A stretch of 64,000 nt of DNA from Roseovarius pelagicus (GCF_025639885.1 NZ_CP106738.1:1674001-1738000); one strand, 5' to 3'. Positions 20,001-29,274 are shown, counted from the first letter of the stretch. The notes: generated by a model from the letters alone, not told the origin. A program made the numbers and translations.

Positions 20001-20185
20001 GCGCGAAACCTCTCACGGATTGTTCGGGTCAGTGCTATGCGCGGTCGCGCCCTGAGTCAAGCGCGGCTCCGCCGCAGGTCTCTCCCATTCAGAGCATTGT
20101 TTTTTAATACATTTTCGCTTTACCCAACATCGACCAGGATGTCCCCCACCCCCGGAACACGCGGCACGGGGTCATCAGAGTATAT

Positions 20186-20510
20186 TCAACCGTTTGGTTG
20201 AGTATCTCCAGCGGGTTGCTCACGCACCACCATCACCGAGACCGAGGCATGCGCCGCCAGATGCCCGCTATGCGACGCGGTGACGACCAGATCAGCCCGG
20301 AGGGGGTCGATCGCAAACCGTAGTCGTCCGTCCACATCGACAGCCGGGTTGGGCGTGGGGATGTTCAGCGTCACGACTGCCAGATCACGGCTCGCGGACC
20401 ATCGTCAGGGGCGCGCCATAAAGCTTGGCCAGATCGCAAGACACCTCAATGGCGCGGGCCAGAGCATCCTTTTCGGCCAGATTGACCGGCACCATGATGT
20501 GTTGAAACAT
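20186..20510 (-). pseudogene. Decayed universal stress protein (UspA family) gene
   Basis: Reading the minus strand from the ATG at 20510 gives FQHIMVPVNLAEKDALARA and DLAKLYGAPLTMV, the N-terminal strand and helix of a UspA protein, then a stop at about 20385. From 20374 another frame gives TPNPAVDVDGRL, RADLVVTASHSG and AAHASVSVMVVREQ, the C-terminal half with the ATP-binding-type loop region and final strand. The middle (roughly 40 residues expected) and part of the G-x-H-x-G loop are missing and the two halves are out of frame. An intact relative would be about 140-150 residues. The gene appears recently inactivated by deletion. Confidence 0.75.
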
Positions 20511-20624
20511 TGCGTGCCCTTCCATGCTCTGATGTCAGAACATGTGGGCACAGCGCGCCTTGCACTATGTCAAGCGGAGGCCGCGACAGTTGACGTATGG
20601 CCCTGCCTGACGATAGTGCGGGCC

Positions 20625-20960
20625 ATGTCTGACCCGCTCGATCTTGTCTTTGCCGCTCTTGCGGATCCCACGCGCCGCGCGATCCTCGCGATGCTGCTAG
20701 AGGATGACATGGCCGTGACCGACGTGGCAGAGCCGTTCGAGATGAGCCTCGCCGCGATCTCCAAACACCTCAACATTCTCAGCCGCGCCGGCCTGATCTC
20801 TCAGGAACGGCGCGGCCGGGTAAAGTGGTGCAAGCTAGAGCCTGGCGCGCTCAAAGGCGCGTCGGTCTGGATGCAGGGCTTTGGTCAGTTCGAGCCGGTG
20901 AACCTCGATGCGTTCGAGAGGTTCCTCAACGCGGAACTGCCCGGAGAGACCTACGAGTAG
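20625..20960 (+). CDS. ArsR-family winged-helix regulator
   Basis: A 111-residue protein made almost wholly of a winged helix-turn-helix: FAALADPTRRAILAML, then the recognition helix in AAISKHLNILSRAGLI and the wing QERRGRVKWCKL. There is no CxC metal motif in the alpha-3 position (ELCVCDL type), so it is not a classical arsenic or cadmium sensor; it resembles the SdpR/SRPBCC-associated group. The ATG at 20625 gives the family N-terminus SDPLDLVFAALADP. It stands alone next to the decayed Usp gene and a small membrane peptide. Confidence 0.84.
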   Translation: MSDPLDLVFAALADPTRRAILAMLLEDDMAVTDVAEPFEMSLAAISKHLNILSRAGLISQERRGRVKWCKLEPGALKGASVWMQGFGQFEPVNLDAFERFLNAELPGETYE

Positions 20961-20964
20961 GCGC

Positions 20965-21033
20965 TCACAATACGAATTGAACGATGGCCAGAACGATCAC
21001 GACGAGGCCGACGAGATATATAATACTACGCAT
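20965..21033 (-). CDS. Small hydrophobic membrane peptide, 22 residues
   Basis: A 23-codon frame encodes MRSIIYLVGLVVIVLAIVQF plus VL: one charged residue followed by a complete membrane helix. AAGGAAAGG lies 7 bases before the ATG, a good ribosome binding site. Peptides of this type (short, Arg at residue 2, then a Val/Leu/Ile helix) are familiar in Rhodobacteraceae. It converges on the ArsR gene, whose stop is 4 bases from its own. Function unknown. Confidence 0.6.
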   Translation of the reverse strand: MRSIIYLVGLVVIVLAIVQFVL

Positions 21034-21239
21034 AGGTATCCCTTTCCTTGGTTGTCACAGTTTAACTGCACTGGATCGGATTTGGTTCCATCGACCAGAA
21101 TTTATCTGCAGCACTGACCGCGCATCCCCGTGCCGGCGCGACAGGGCGCAGGATTATCTCCGGTCTTGCTCTCCGCGCTTGACGCCGTGAACGGTCAGGC
21201 GAGATAATGAATTTGTATCCCAGCCCGCCGGAGACGTTC

Positions 21240-22691
21240 ATGCGATTGGCAAACTCAGCAATCATCTTGATTGCCCTTCTCACGCTATTCGCTGGCACCC
21301 TTCGGGCAACTGCCGACATCAATGACCCAAAATACGCAGGGCTCTTTGAACCGATCCAACAGCAGCGACTGACATCCGACGACAAACGGTTCCTGCAACT
21401 CGCCCTTGCCTTCGAGAACAAATATCTGGGCTTGCTGGACGGCCAATGGGGCGCGGGCAGCCGCAAGGCTCTGTCGCGTTACTCCTATCACCAGTTTGAC
21501 GCCGCGCCAGTCAACATACACCTTGCGGCGCTCTTTCTATCCGCTGCCACGCGGATCGCAGACAGCGGCTGGGACATGATTTATCTCGACACTTACGGGC
21601 TGTCGTTGCTGTTTCCTCTCGACGCCTATCAGCGTGACGCCGACAGCGGCACGTTTCAGAACTGGAGCCACACCAATAGCTCGCTTGCCATCGCGGCGGG
21701 CCGGTCTGATTTCGCAGGGGCCAAGGCCTATCATGCCTATGGTCTCGATAAGGCAGCGGGTTACACGCCCTATACCGTGCGCCGGGAACGGACCTGGATT
21801 ACATCAACCCGTGGCGGCGACGGACTGCTGTATGTCCGTTCAGATTATGTCAATCGGGGATGGACCACCATCATCCTTTCGGCAACCCCAGCCGATCAGG
21901 GTATTCTGAACGCGGTCGCGGCCAGCCTCGGCACGGGGCGGCGCGACCCGATCCGATTTTCCCGTGACGGCTATCTCGATCATATCGTTACCCTCTTTCT
22001 CGAAATCGCAGACGAAGACACCACACCGCCACAAACGGGTCGTGACACACCCAGCATCGGCACGGCAAAGCCAGAGACGTCCCATGCCAGCAGCGGCACC
22101 GGGTTCGTGGTGAATGATCGCGGCGATGTCCTGACGAACGCGCATGTGGCCGGTGACTGCAAACACATCATGGTCGATGGCACCCCCGCGCAGATGGTCG
22201 CGCAGTCCAAGGTTTTCGATCTGGCCGTCATCAATGCCCCGGACAAATCCGGCGGCGCGCACGCCCGGTTTGCGTCTGCCCCCGCGCAGCTCAATTCCGA
22301 CGTGCTGGTTGCAGGCTTTCCGCTCAGCGACCTGCTCGAGGGGCTCAACGTGACGCGCGGCGTTGTCTCTTCGCTCAAAGGCGTTCGGGGTGACAGCTTC
22401 AACATGCAGATTTCCGCCGCCGTACAGGCCGGGAATTCGGGCGGCCCGTTACTGGACAGTGCCGGGCTGATTGTTGGCGTCGTGGTCGCAAAGCTGCGAC
22501 AGGATTTCGTCCAAGAGGCCACCGGCTCGGTCCCCGAAAACGTGAATTTCGCGGTGCGCGGAGAAATCGCCAAGCTCTTTCTCGCGCAGAATTCGGTGCC
22601 GATCACCATCGGTACCCCGACAACCCGGCCCACGCCGGTAGAACTGGGCGCCCACGCTTCTGACATCACCGTTTTTATCGAGTGCAGATAA
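21240..22691 (+). CDS. Exported trypsin-like serine protease
   Basis: A 483-residue protein with a signal peptide (about 1-24). The N-terminal third has a segment FLQLALAFENKYLGLLDGQWGAGSRKAL that looks like a peptidoglycan-binding-type helix pair. The C-terminal half (from about 280) is a chymotrypsin/Deg fold with the full triad: His in VLTNAHVAGDC, Asp in FDLAVINA and Ser in AGNSGGPLL. No PDZ domain follows, unlike DegP. The start at 21240 is preceded by GGAG; an ATG at 21207 is less likely. It is probably periplasmic and monocistronic. Confidence 0.83.
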   Translation: MRLANSAIILIALLTLFAGTLRATADINDPKYAGLFEPIQQQRLTSDDKRFLQLALAFENKYLGLLDGQWGAGSRKALSRYSYHQFDAAPVNIHLAALFLSAATRIADSGWDMIYLDTYGLSLLFPLDAYQRDADSGTFQNWSHTNSSLAIAAGRSDFAGAKAYHAYGLDKAAGYTPYTVRRERTWITSTRGGDGLLYVRSDYVNRGWTTIILSATPADQGILNAVAASLGTGRRDPIRFSRDGYLDHIVTLFLEIADEDTTPPQTGRDTPSIGTAKPETSHASSGTGFVVNDRGDVLTNAHVAGDCKHIMVDGTPAQMVAQSKVFDLAVINAPDKSGGAHARFASAPAQLNSDVLVAGFPLSDLLEGLNVTRGVVSSLKGVRGDSFNMQISAAVQAGNSGGPLLDSAGLIVGVVVAKLRQDFVQEATGSVPENVNFAVRGEIAKLFLAQNSVPITIGTPTTRPTPVELGAHASDITVFIECR

Positions 22692-22708
22692 CGTGCGCAC
22701 CTGCGCGC

Positions 22709-23596
22709 CTACAGCGTTTCCTCATCCTTCAGCAGCATCAACAGCGCAAGGATGGTCAGCGCCACACCTGCCAGCACCAGCAGCGGTGGCAAATCATGAC
22801 CCAGCGCGGCCTGCCATAGCAGTACCCAGCTGGGCGTCAGATAAGTATAGGCCATTACCTTGGCGCTCGGTAGCCGCAGCGACGCAAATTGCAGCAGAAC
22901 GAAAGTGACGGCACTGGCAAAGACCGCCACATAGATCAGTGTGATCCAGACGATCCCCGGCAAGGCAGTCCAGTCAGTCGCCGCAATATCGCCCGCCCCC
23001 GCGACCAGCAGGATCAGCGCCGCCGCCAACAACGTCCCGAATGAGAACACAACCGGCGGCTCGCCCCGGTTCAGCTTGCGCACCAGCGGTGTGTAGATGG
23101 CGTGCGCGACACAGCCCCAGAAATAGATGAACTCGCCACGCCCGACCTCGAACGCCAACAGCGCCGCCATGTCCGCGCGAAAGATGACCCACAGCGCGCC
23201 CGCCGCCCCCACGCTCAGCGCCAGCGCCATGCGCCGCGTGGTAATTTGGCGCAGCAGCAGATATCCTGCGGCACCAGAGATCAGCGGCGTCAGGGTGAAC
23301 ACCGCCGCCGCCGATACCGGTGGCGCGGTCTTCAGCCCCTCGAACATCAGGACAAAATAGATGCCCATCAGACTGCCCAACACCAAGTATCGCCAAGGTG
23401 CGACAAACGCACTGCGCGGCAGCCCATGCGTGGCCAGCGCCGCCGCCCCGACAATCGCCGCCGCAATCACAAAGCGCACAGCATTCAGCGCCGTGGGCGC
23501 GATGTAATCTGCCGCCATTGAGCCCAGCGCGAACGATCCCGCGATCAACCCGGAAAAGCAGAACATGGCCAGATGGCCCGCCAACCCTCGCGTCAC
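22709..23596 (-). CDS. EamA-family (DMT) transporter
   Basis: A 295-residue inner-membrane protein with ten helices in two repeated EamA halves: AADYIAPTALNAVRFVIAAA and YLTPSWVLLWQAALG in the second half. Such proteins export amino acids, metabolites or antimetabolites; the substrate cannot be told. The start was set at the GTG at 23596, which overlaps the LysR stop (GTGA), rather than the longer frame that runs back inside the regulator gene. Being coupled to a LysR gene suggests that the regulator controls this exporter. Confidence 0.83.
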   Translation of the reverse strand: MTRGLAGHLAMFCFSGLIAGSFALGSMAADYIAPTALNAVRFVIAAAIVGAAALATHGLPRSAFVAPWRYLVLGSLMGIYFVLMFEGLKTAPPVSAAAVFTLTPLISGAAGYLLLRQITTRRMALALSVGAAGALWVIFRADMAALLAFEVGRGEFIYFWGCVAHAIYTPLVRKLNRGEPPVVFSFGTLLAAALILLVAGAGDIAATDWTALPGIVWITLIYVAVFASAVTFVLLQFASLRLPSAKVMAYTYLTPSWVLLWQAALGHDLPPLLVLAGVALTILALLMLLKDEETL

Positions 23597-24474
23597 GCCG
23601 CTTCCCAGTTCTTGGCATGATCCTTCAGGAACCCTAGAAATGCCTGCACCTTGGTCGTGCGATGCAGGTCCATATGCGTCACCAGCCACAGGGGTGTCGA
23701 CCATTCCTCCAACGGGGCGTGGACCTCGACCAGTCCGCCCATCTCGGCGGCTTGCAGTCGCGACATGAACCCGATGCCCGCTCCCTCGGCGATGGCTCGG
23801 CGCAGGGCATGCACATCACCGCTACGGAACACAATCGCCTGATCGGGCACGTTCTCTCGCAGCCAGCGGGCAAATGGCGCGCGCGACTTCGGATCATCCA
23901 TACTGACAAACCGGTGCGCAGGATACTTGGCGACGCTTTCGGGCATACCATTCTCTGCGATGTATGCCGCGCTCGCAAACAGTGCGATGGGCTGGCGAAA
24001 GAACTGCTGCACCACGTTGTCAGGCTGGTCCGGCACGCTGCCTGCGCGGATCGCAACATGCGCCTCGCCGTATTCCAGCCGAAACAGGCGGTTCCCGGTC
24101 AGATAACGCACCATGATTTCGGGGTATTCCCGCTGGAACGCGGCCAGCACCGGCACGATCAGATGGCTCAATCCGCCCAGAGATGTCACCACCAACTCGC
24201 CCGAGACCGCATCGCCCTGCCCCTTGATCCGCCCGGCCAGTTGCGCAAACTGCTCGTCCGTGGCCTGCGCCACGCGCAGCAGGTCCTCGCCCGCCTCGGT
24301 CGGGGTATAGCCGCGCGCGTGGCGCTGAAACAGCCGCACGCCCAGCCGATCCTCCAGCGCGTCGATATGACGGATGACAGTGGCATGATGCACGCCCAGC
24401 ACCTCTGCCGCCCCGCTGACCGTACCGACGCGCGCCACGTTAAAGGCGGTTCTGATTTCGTCCCAGTTGTTCAT
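23593..24474 (-). CDS. LysR-family transcriptional regulator
   Basis: A 293-residue regulator. The N-terminal HTH reads FNVARVGTVSGAAEVLGVHHATVIRHIDALEDRLGV in outline (residues about 9-44), and the rest is a type 2 periplasmic-binding-fold effector domain. The ATG at 24474 gives the normal LysR N-terminus MNNWDEIRTAF; an extension to 24489 is possible but unsupported. It precedes and overlaps the EamA gene on the same strand, so the pair is one operon, unusual for LysR genes, which are more often divergent from their targets. Confidence 0.86.
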   Translation of the reverse strand: MNNWDEIRTAFNVARVGTVSGAAEVLGVHHATVIRHIDALEDRLGVRLFQRHARGYTPTEAGEDLLRVAQATDEQFAQLAGRIKGQGDAVSGELVVTSLGGLSHLIVPVLAAFQREYPEIMVRYLTGNRLFRLEYGEAHVAIRAGSVPDQPDNVVQQFFRQPIALFASAAYIAENGMPESVAKYPAHRFVSMDDPKSRAPFARWLRENVPDQAIVFRSGDVHALRRAIAEGAGIGFMSRLQAAEMGGLVEVHAPLEEWSTPLWLVTHMDLHRTTKVQAFLGFLKDHAKNWEAA

Positions 24475-24694
24475 GGTCACTCTGTGCAAAAGCTAACATA
24501 TGAGCGCCATTTTCCCCGGTTCGTTCGTAAATGCAAGCTTATTCCCCACGACGACTCACCGAACCAGTCCCGACGACACGCGTTTTTAAGTGCGTTCGGA
24601 TATCTGACGGAGGCGCCCCAGAGTCGCGGCCTTTTATGGACACACTCCAGCAGAAAGATGCGCCGGGAGACAAGATCACTTGGCGCAGAATAAC

Positions 24695-26944
24695 CTACTT
24701 TAGCTTCAACGTGCCATGCTGCACCGGAAACCCTCTTTGATTGCGTGGAATTCTGCATAGCTCTGTCCATCCGCCTCCGCGTTCATAGGCATTACAAACG
24801 AACTGGAATGAATACTTGCATGATGACAAATCGTCGGCGCACGAATCTATACTGGTCTCCACGCTCCAGCCGTACATGTATGTGTTTCCGAAAAAACTAC
24901 CGTTATCCGCGGTCCTCATGGCGCATTTGCCATTCTCCCAACGGGGTATGAACCCAGAGGCGGTAAATGGTGTGTTGGGCGCGCATTGATCTTTCAGAAG
25001 GTTGCTGACCTGCGTGTGGATATGCTCCGCCGCACTGGTCAGAACCTGTTGCCGCTTTGCTGTCTCGTTGATCTGATCGATGACTTTTGCAATCTTGCTT
25101 TCCTGCCCCTCTACTTCGGGCAGCGCGGGTGCCTGTGACAACAAGCTGATATTCGAGGTTACCTTGAACCCTTTCGCTTCAAATTTTCCAGACGCATATT
25201 TGCGACCTGATCCAGTAATGTAGAAAGCGACCGTGGGGTTAAATACCTTATCCGCTAGCAACTTCGCAGTGACCCCGCTGGGCCTAAGATCGCCAACAAG
25301 ACAGTCCTCCATCTTATTTGTATAGGCTGCGCTGATCGGGCCGACCCGAAATTGAAGTGACTCAATAATGTGCTTGCTCAATAGCGCGTCTGCAACAATC
25401 GAATATTGCAGCTTTGCCTGATTACACATTTTCTTTGGCGCATAAATTTTCAACGCGGGGCTGTCGAAAACCAACTCGCTGGAGTTTCTGGATATGCTGT
25501 TCTGCTCAGGTGTTTCGGTCTGATTGGCTGCGCTGCTCTGTTCTTGCTTCATCCCCGCAGCCAGCAACACCTGATCCAATAGCTCACACGTCATATTTTT
25601 GTAATACAACGCATACAGCGCCTTGCGTTCTTTCTCCTTTGATCCGGGCATCTCGAAGACCGCCAGCTTCTCCAGACCTCCTCTTAATCCGTCCGGTGAT
25701 GCGTAAGGGTTTCGGCAGCGTTTTTGATCGGCTTGCAAGGTGCTCCGGATCACCGGTGCCCGGCTGGTCTTCAGCAGCGCCAGAACACAGGCCGTCGCCC
25801 CTTTCTGCGTGTATGAATTTTCGCATTCTTTCAGAGACGGATTTTCAAAGCCAAATGGCTGCAACACCCTGAACGTCCCGGCGCAGTGCGATGGTTTGGT
25901 ACCGAACGCCATCTTATGCTCTCGTTCGATATAGGTCATGAGCTTCAGCAAATCATTGGTCAGTTCATAGCAACCCGGTACAGCCACAGTGCGGCGGGAT
26001 TTATATGCTTTCGATTGTTTATCCAAAGCCCTCCAATAGACGTCAAACGTGTCATCCTGATTGTCTTTGGCGTGTTTTTTGACCGCCGCCAGACAATCAG
26101 AAACCTTTTTCAGAGATGAGGTTTCCCCACAGATCGGCTCTGCGGGTTCGTCTTCTTTCTGCGCAGTTTCTGCCTTCACAGTCTCCGCCTTCGCCGTCTC
26201 GGCTGGTTGTCCCTGCCCGCTCGCGATGATGTCGCCGCTCCCAGCGTTCTCAGCATCGGTCTTTTGCTCAGGCAAGGTATCGCTGTTTTTCTCAGGGGCT
26301 TCAGCCGTGACAGTCGGCGTCTGGCCCTCTGGCTGCTCTGCCGCAGGATTAACAACGCCCGTCTCATCCCGCACAATCGCCCCGATGGCGGCAACCGCGT
26401 CGATATCCGCCCCCGGCCAGCGACTGTTACAGCGTGCCCGCGCATCGGTCAGTTTAACGAGGCGGAACCGCGCCTCCCCCTTCGGCACATATCTGGCTAT
26501 GTCGATCGCTGCGGTCGCACCACTGATCCGACCCAGCTCATGCCATGTCTCACCGTTCTCGGAGATTGAAACATCGGTGGCTTCAACATCATCGCCAACC
26601 TCGAACACGTAGAGATCAGGACCCTCGACATTCACGAGAAAATTGTCATCGAATGAAAGGACAACAACCCCACCACAGCCGAGCGTCAAGGCATTCGTAT
26701 CTTTCCCGTCAGGATGGCCCAGCGCCGCTTTGGGATCGGCATATTGCGGCTCAGAGGACGGTCTTCCGATTTCAAAGCTGACAACGCTATCTGCAAATGA
26801 CACCTCCCCCATCGGGAAAACGATATCCTCCCCACGATCTGTCACCGTCAGCGCGCCTTGCGCTGCCAGAGGCAATGTGTTGAACGACAGCAGGGCAATC
26901 TGCATAACAAAGACCAAAAAAGAAAACATTTTCAATAAAGACAT
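24695..26944 (-). CDS. Orphan exported protein, 749 residues
   Basis: No known family recognised. A signal peptide is clear (MSLLKMFSFLVFVMQIALLS, cleavage after about residue 29). Residues about 30-195 look like a beta-sandwich with GPDLYVFEVGDD, VSISENGETWHELG and WPGADIDAVAAIGA. A Glu/Ala/Thr/Pro-rich spacer follows (about 200-275, repeated KAET). The rest is Cys-containing, with scattered pairs suggesting disulfides, and ends with an aromatic, Cys-rich part (ENGKCAMRT, SCADDLSSCKYSFQFVC). AAGGAGG before the ATG at 26944 is a strong ribosome site. The second half is AT-richer than its neighbours, hinting at acquired DNA. Confidence 0.75.
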   Translation of the reverse strand: MSLLKMFSFLVFVMQIALLSFNTLPLAAQGALTVTDRGEDIVFPMGEVSFADSVVSFEIGRPSSEPQYADPKAALGHPDGKDTNALTLGCGGVVVLSFDDNFLVNVEGPDLYVFEVGDDVEATDVSISENGETWHELGRISGATAAIDIARYVPKGEARFRLVKLTDARARCNSRWPGADIDAVAAIGAIVRDETGVVNPAAEQPEGQTPTVTAEAPEKNSDTLPEQKTDAENAGSGDIIASGQGQPAETAKAETVKAETAQKEDEPAEPICGETSSLKKVSDCLAAVKKHAKDNQDDTFDVYWRALDKQSKAYKSRRTVAVPGCYELTNDLLKLMTYIEREHKMAFGTKPSHCAGTFRVLQPFGFENPSLKECENSYTQKGATACVLALLKTSRAPVIRSTLQADQKRCRNPYASPDGLRGGLEKLAVFEMPGSKEKERKALYALYYKNMTCELLDQVLLAAGMKQEQSSAANQTETPEQNSISRNSSELVFDSPALKIYAPKKMCNQAKLQYSIVADALLSKHIIESLQFRVGPISAAYTNKMEDCLVGDLRPSGVTAKLLADKVFNPTVAFYITGSGRKYASGKFEAKGFKVTSNISLLSQAPALPEVEGQESKIAKVIDQINETAKRQQVLTSAAEHIHTQVSNLLKDQCAPNTPFTASGFIPRWENGKCAMRTADNGSFFGNTYMYGWSVETSIDSCADDLSSCKYSFQFVCNAYERGGGWTELCRIPRNQRGFPVQHGTLKLK

Positions 26945-27103
26945 CGTTAAAACCTCCTTGCGGTCCAAATCTCCACGGTCGGGACCAGAACAACTGTGCT
27001 AAGACGCGAGTGAAACATCAACAGCGTCTGGCCATCTGCATACTCTTGCGCAGGGGCACCCTGCCTCGCGGACCATACCGATACCTGCAAAAGGGGTGCA
27101 GAC

Positions 27104-27132
27104 TTGACTCGCCCCCGCCCCCCGCCTAAAAG
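27104..27132 (+). promoter_or_regulatory. Sigma70-type promoter for ffh
   Basis: TTGACT (27104-27109) and TAAAAG (27127-27132) are 17 bases apart around a C-rich spacer, 165 bases upstream of ffh. The rest of the 352-base gap shows no gene. Confidence 0.45.
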
Positions 27133-27237
27133 CCAGCGCAACTCCGGGAGTCTGTCATGCTTCCGGTCCCATGGCCTCTGGCCGGGATCGCCCTCCGTCA
27201 GCGCGTTGCGCCCACGGGGGACATTGGCATTTGGGCC

Positions 27238-27261
27238 GGCCCTTCTTATTCTTGAAGGGCC
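27238..27261 (+). promoter_or_regulatory. Leader hairpin before ffh
   Basis: GGCCCTTC and GAAGGGCC form a perfect 8-bp stem around the 8-base loop TTATTCTT, ending 35 bases before the ffh start codon. No U-tract follows, so it is more likely a leader structure than a terminator. Confidence 0.4.
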
Positions 27262-27296
27262 AGAATTTGGGTAAAGCGGCATAAGGAGCCCCTGAG

Positions 27297-28808
27297 ATGT
27301 TTGAAAATCTGTCCGAACGCCTCTCTGGCGTCTTTGATCGCCTGACCAAACAGGGCGCGCTGTCCGAGGACGACGTGAAAACCGCCCTGCGCGAGGTCCG
27401 CGTTGCCCTGTTGGAGGCCGACGTATCACTGCCCGTCGCCCGCGATTTCGTGAAACACGTGCAGGAACAGGCCACCGGGCAGGCGGTGACCAAATCCATC
27501 ACCCCCGGCCAACAGGTCGTCAAAATCGTGCACGACACGCTGGTTCAGACCCTCACCGGCGAGGGCGATCCCGGCGCTCTGAAAATCGACAACGCGCCCG
27601 CCCCGATCCTGATGGTCGGCCTGCAAGGCTCGGGTAAAACCACCACCACTGCCAAGCTGGCAAAACGCCTGAAGGAACGCGAGGGCAAGCGCGTGCTGAT
27701 GGCCTCGCTCGACGTGAACCGCCCTGCCGCGATGGAACAGCTTGCCATTCTCGGCACCCAGATCGGCGTCGACACCCTGCCAATCGTCAAGGGCGAAGAC
27801 CCCGTCCAGATCGCCAAACGCGCCAAGACTCAGGCCAGCCTCGGTGGCTATGACGTCTACATGCTCGACACCGCGGGCCGCCTGCATATCGACGCAGATC
27901 TGATCGCACAGGCCGCCGCCGTGCGCGACGTCGCCAACCCGCGCGAAACGCTGCTGGTGGTCGATGGCCTCACTGGTCAGGACGCTGTCAATGTCGCGAC
28001 AGAATTTGACGACAAGATCGGCGTGACCGGCGTCGTGCTGACCCGCATGGACGGCGACGGGCGCGGTGGTGCGGCCCTCTCGATGCGCGCCGTTACCGGC
28101 AAGCCGATCCGCTTTGTCGGTCTCGGCGAAAAAATGGACGCGATCGAGACGTTCGAACCCGAACGCATTGCAGGTCGCATCCTTGGCATGGGCGACATTG
28201 TCAGCCTTGTCGAAAAAGCGCAGGAAACCATCGAGGCCGAACAGGCCGAACGCATGATGCGCCGCTTCCAGAAGGGTCAATTCAACATGAACGACCTGCG
28301 GATGCAGCTGGAGCAGATGCAAAAGATGGGCGGCATGGAAGGCGTGATGGGCATGATGCCCGGCATGGGCAAAATGGCCAAACAGGTGCAGGAGGCTGGG
28401 TTCGACGACAAGATCCTGATCCGTCAGATCGCCCTGATCCAGTCGATGACCAAAAAAGAGCGCGCCAATCCCAAACTGCTGCAAGCCAGCCGCAAGAAGC
28501 GCATCGCCCGCGGCTCCGGTCAGGATGTCTCTGAGCTGAACAAGCTGCTCAAGATGCACCGCCAGATGGGCGACATGATGAAGAAGATGGGGAAAATGGG
28601 CAAAGGCGGCATGCTCAAACAGGCGATGAAAGGCATGTTCGGCAAAGGTGGCCCCAGCCCCGAAGAAATGGCCGCCGGAATGGACCCCAAGGCACTGGAA
28701 CAAGCCGCCAAACAGATGGGCAAAGGCATGCCCGGTGGCGGCTTGCCCGGTCTCGGCGGCGGCATGGGCCTGCCCCCCGGCCTGTCCGGCTTTGGCAAGA
28801 AAAAATGA
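27297..28808 (+). CDS. ffh: Signal recognition particle protein Ffh (SRP54)
   Basis: A 503-residue GTPase that binds signal sequences and 4.5S RNA and hands ribosomes to FtsY. The N domain (1-85) leads to the G domain with GLQGSGKTTTTAKLA (G1), DVNRPAAMEQL, DTAGRLHID (G3) and TRMDGDGRGGAAL; the Met-rich M domain (from about 300) has KMGGMEGVMGMMPGMGKM and the RNA-binding helix IRQIALIQSMTKKERANP. The C-terminal 50 residues are Gly/Met-rich. It heads a long co-directional run; a 535-residue open frame on the other strand is a shadow. Confidence 0.97.
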   Translation: MFENLSERLSGVFDRLTKQGALSEDDVKTALREVRVALLEADVSLPVARDFVKHVQEQATGQAVTKSITPGQQVVKIVHDTLVQTLTGEGDPGALKIDNAPAPILMVGLQGSGKTTTTAKLAKRLKEREGKRVLMASLDVNRPAAMEQLAILGTQIGVDTLPIVKGEDPVQIAKRAKTQASLGGYDVYMLDTAGRLHIDADLIAQAAAVRDVANPRETLLVVDGLTGQDAVNVATEFDDKIGVTGVVLTRMDGDGRGGAALSMRAVTGKPIRFVGLGEKMDAIETFEPERIAGRILGMGDIVSLVEKAQETIEAEQAERMMRRFQKGQFNMNDLRMQLEQMQKMGGMEGVMGMMPGMGKMAKQVQEAGFDDKILIRQIALIQSMTKKERANPKLLQASRKKRIARGSGQDVSELNKLLKMHRQMGDMMKKMGKMGKGGMLKQAMKGMFGKGGPSPEEMAAGMDPKALEQAAKQMGKGMPGGGLPGLGGGMGLPPGLSGFGKKK

Positions 28809-29269
28809 TCCGCACGGCGCTTCTCTCCGCGGCCACCGCGCTGGCAGCCTCCCTCGCCATGGCCGAGGCTGACCCGCGCGCAATCCAAAGCTGCGCGCAG
28901 GCAGACCCGTCTTTCGTCGCCATCGAAAAGTGCCTGCCCGATGCCGATGTGGCCGTACGCATGCTCGACTTGATCGCAACCGATGCTTTCTTTGGTGCAG
29001 GCGGCGCGGATCTGGCCCAACGGTGCATTGCACTCAATGACGAAAAACATGGCCTCACCGGCGCCTGGGCCTGCGCATCGAATGCGATTCAGGCCGCCAT
29101 CCGTCTTGGCCGTCAGCTGCCAGAGGGCACCACACTCGACGATCCACTCTTTACTGCTCTGAACCGCCCAACGCTACAAGAGCCGCTCGAGACGGCCGAA
29201 GATGCAGCACGCGACCGCCACCCGGATAAATCCTTCTGGGGCGGTACAATGTACAGGCCATTGAAATGA
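28805..29269 (+). CDS. Exported hypothetical protein, 154 residues
   Basis: The ATG overlaps the ffh stop (ATGA), so it is translationally coupled to ffh. A signal peptide ends near ...AASLAMAEA. Four Cys (QSCAQ, EKCLP, QRCIA, WACAS) are spaced in a helical domain, suggesting two disulfides in the periplasm. The C-terminal 40 residues are polar and end GGTMYRPLK. I do not recognise a family; the fold looks like a small lysozyme-inhibitor-sized periplasmic protein, but that is only impression. Confidence 0.72.
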   Translation: MIRTALLSAATALAASLAMAEADPRAIQSCAQADPSFVAIEKCLPDADVAVRMLDLIATDAFFGAGGADLAQRCIALNDEKHGLTGAWACASNAIQAAIRLGRQLPEGTTLDDPLFTALNRPTLQEPLETAEDAARDRHPDKSFWGGTMYRPLK

Positions 29270-29274
29270 TCGTG

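Noticed and set aside
20984..21190. 68-residue plus-strand frame after the ArsR gene
   Set aside because: It is antisense to the 22-residue membrane peptide, which has the better ribosome site and composition.
24490..24694. Possible degraded gene between LysR and the orphan exported protein
   Set aside because: Both strands give peptide-like stretches but none matches a family and no start or ribosome site is convincing.
27426..29033. 535-residue open frame on the minus strand over ffh
   Set aside because: It is His/Leu-rich in the way typical of antisense frames of GC-rich genes, and ffh on the other strand is certain.
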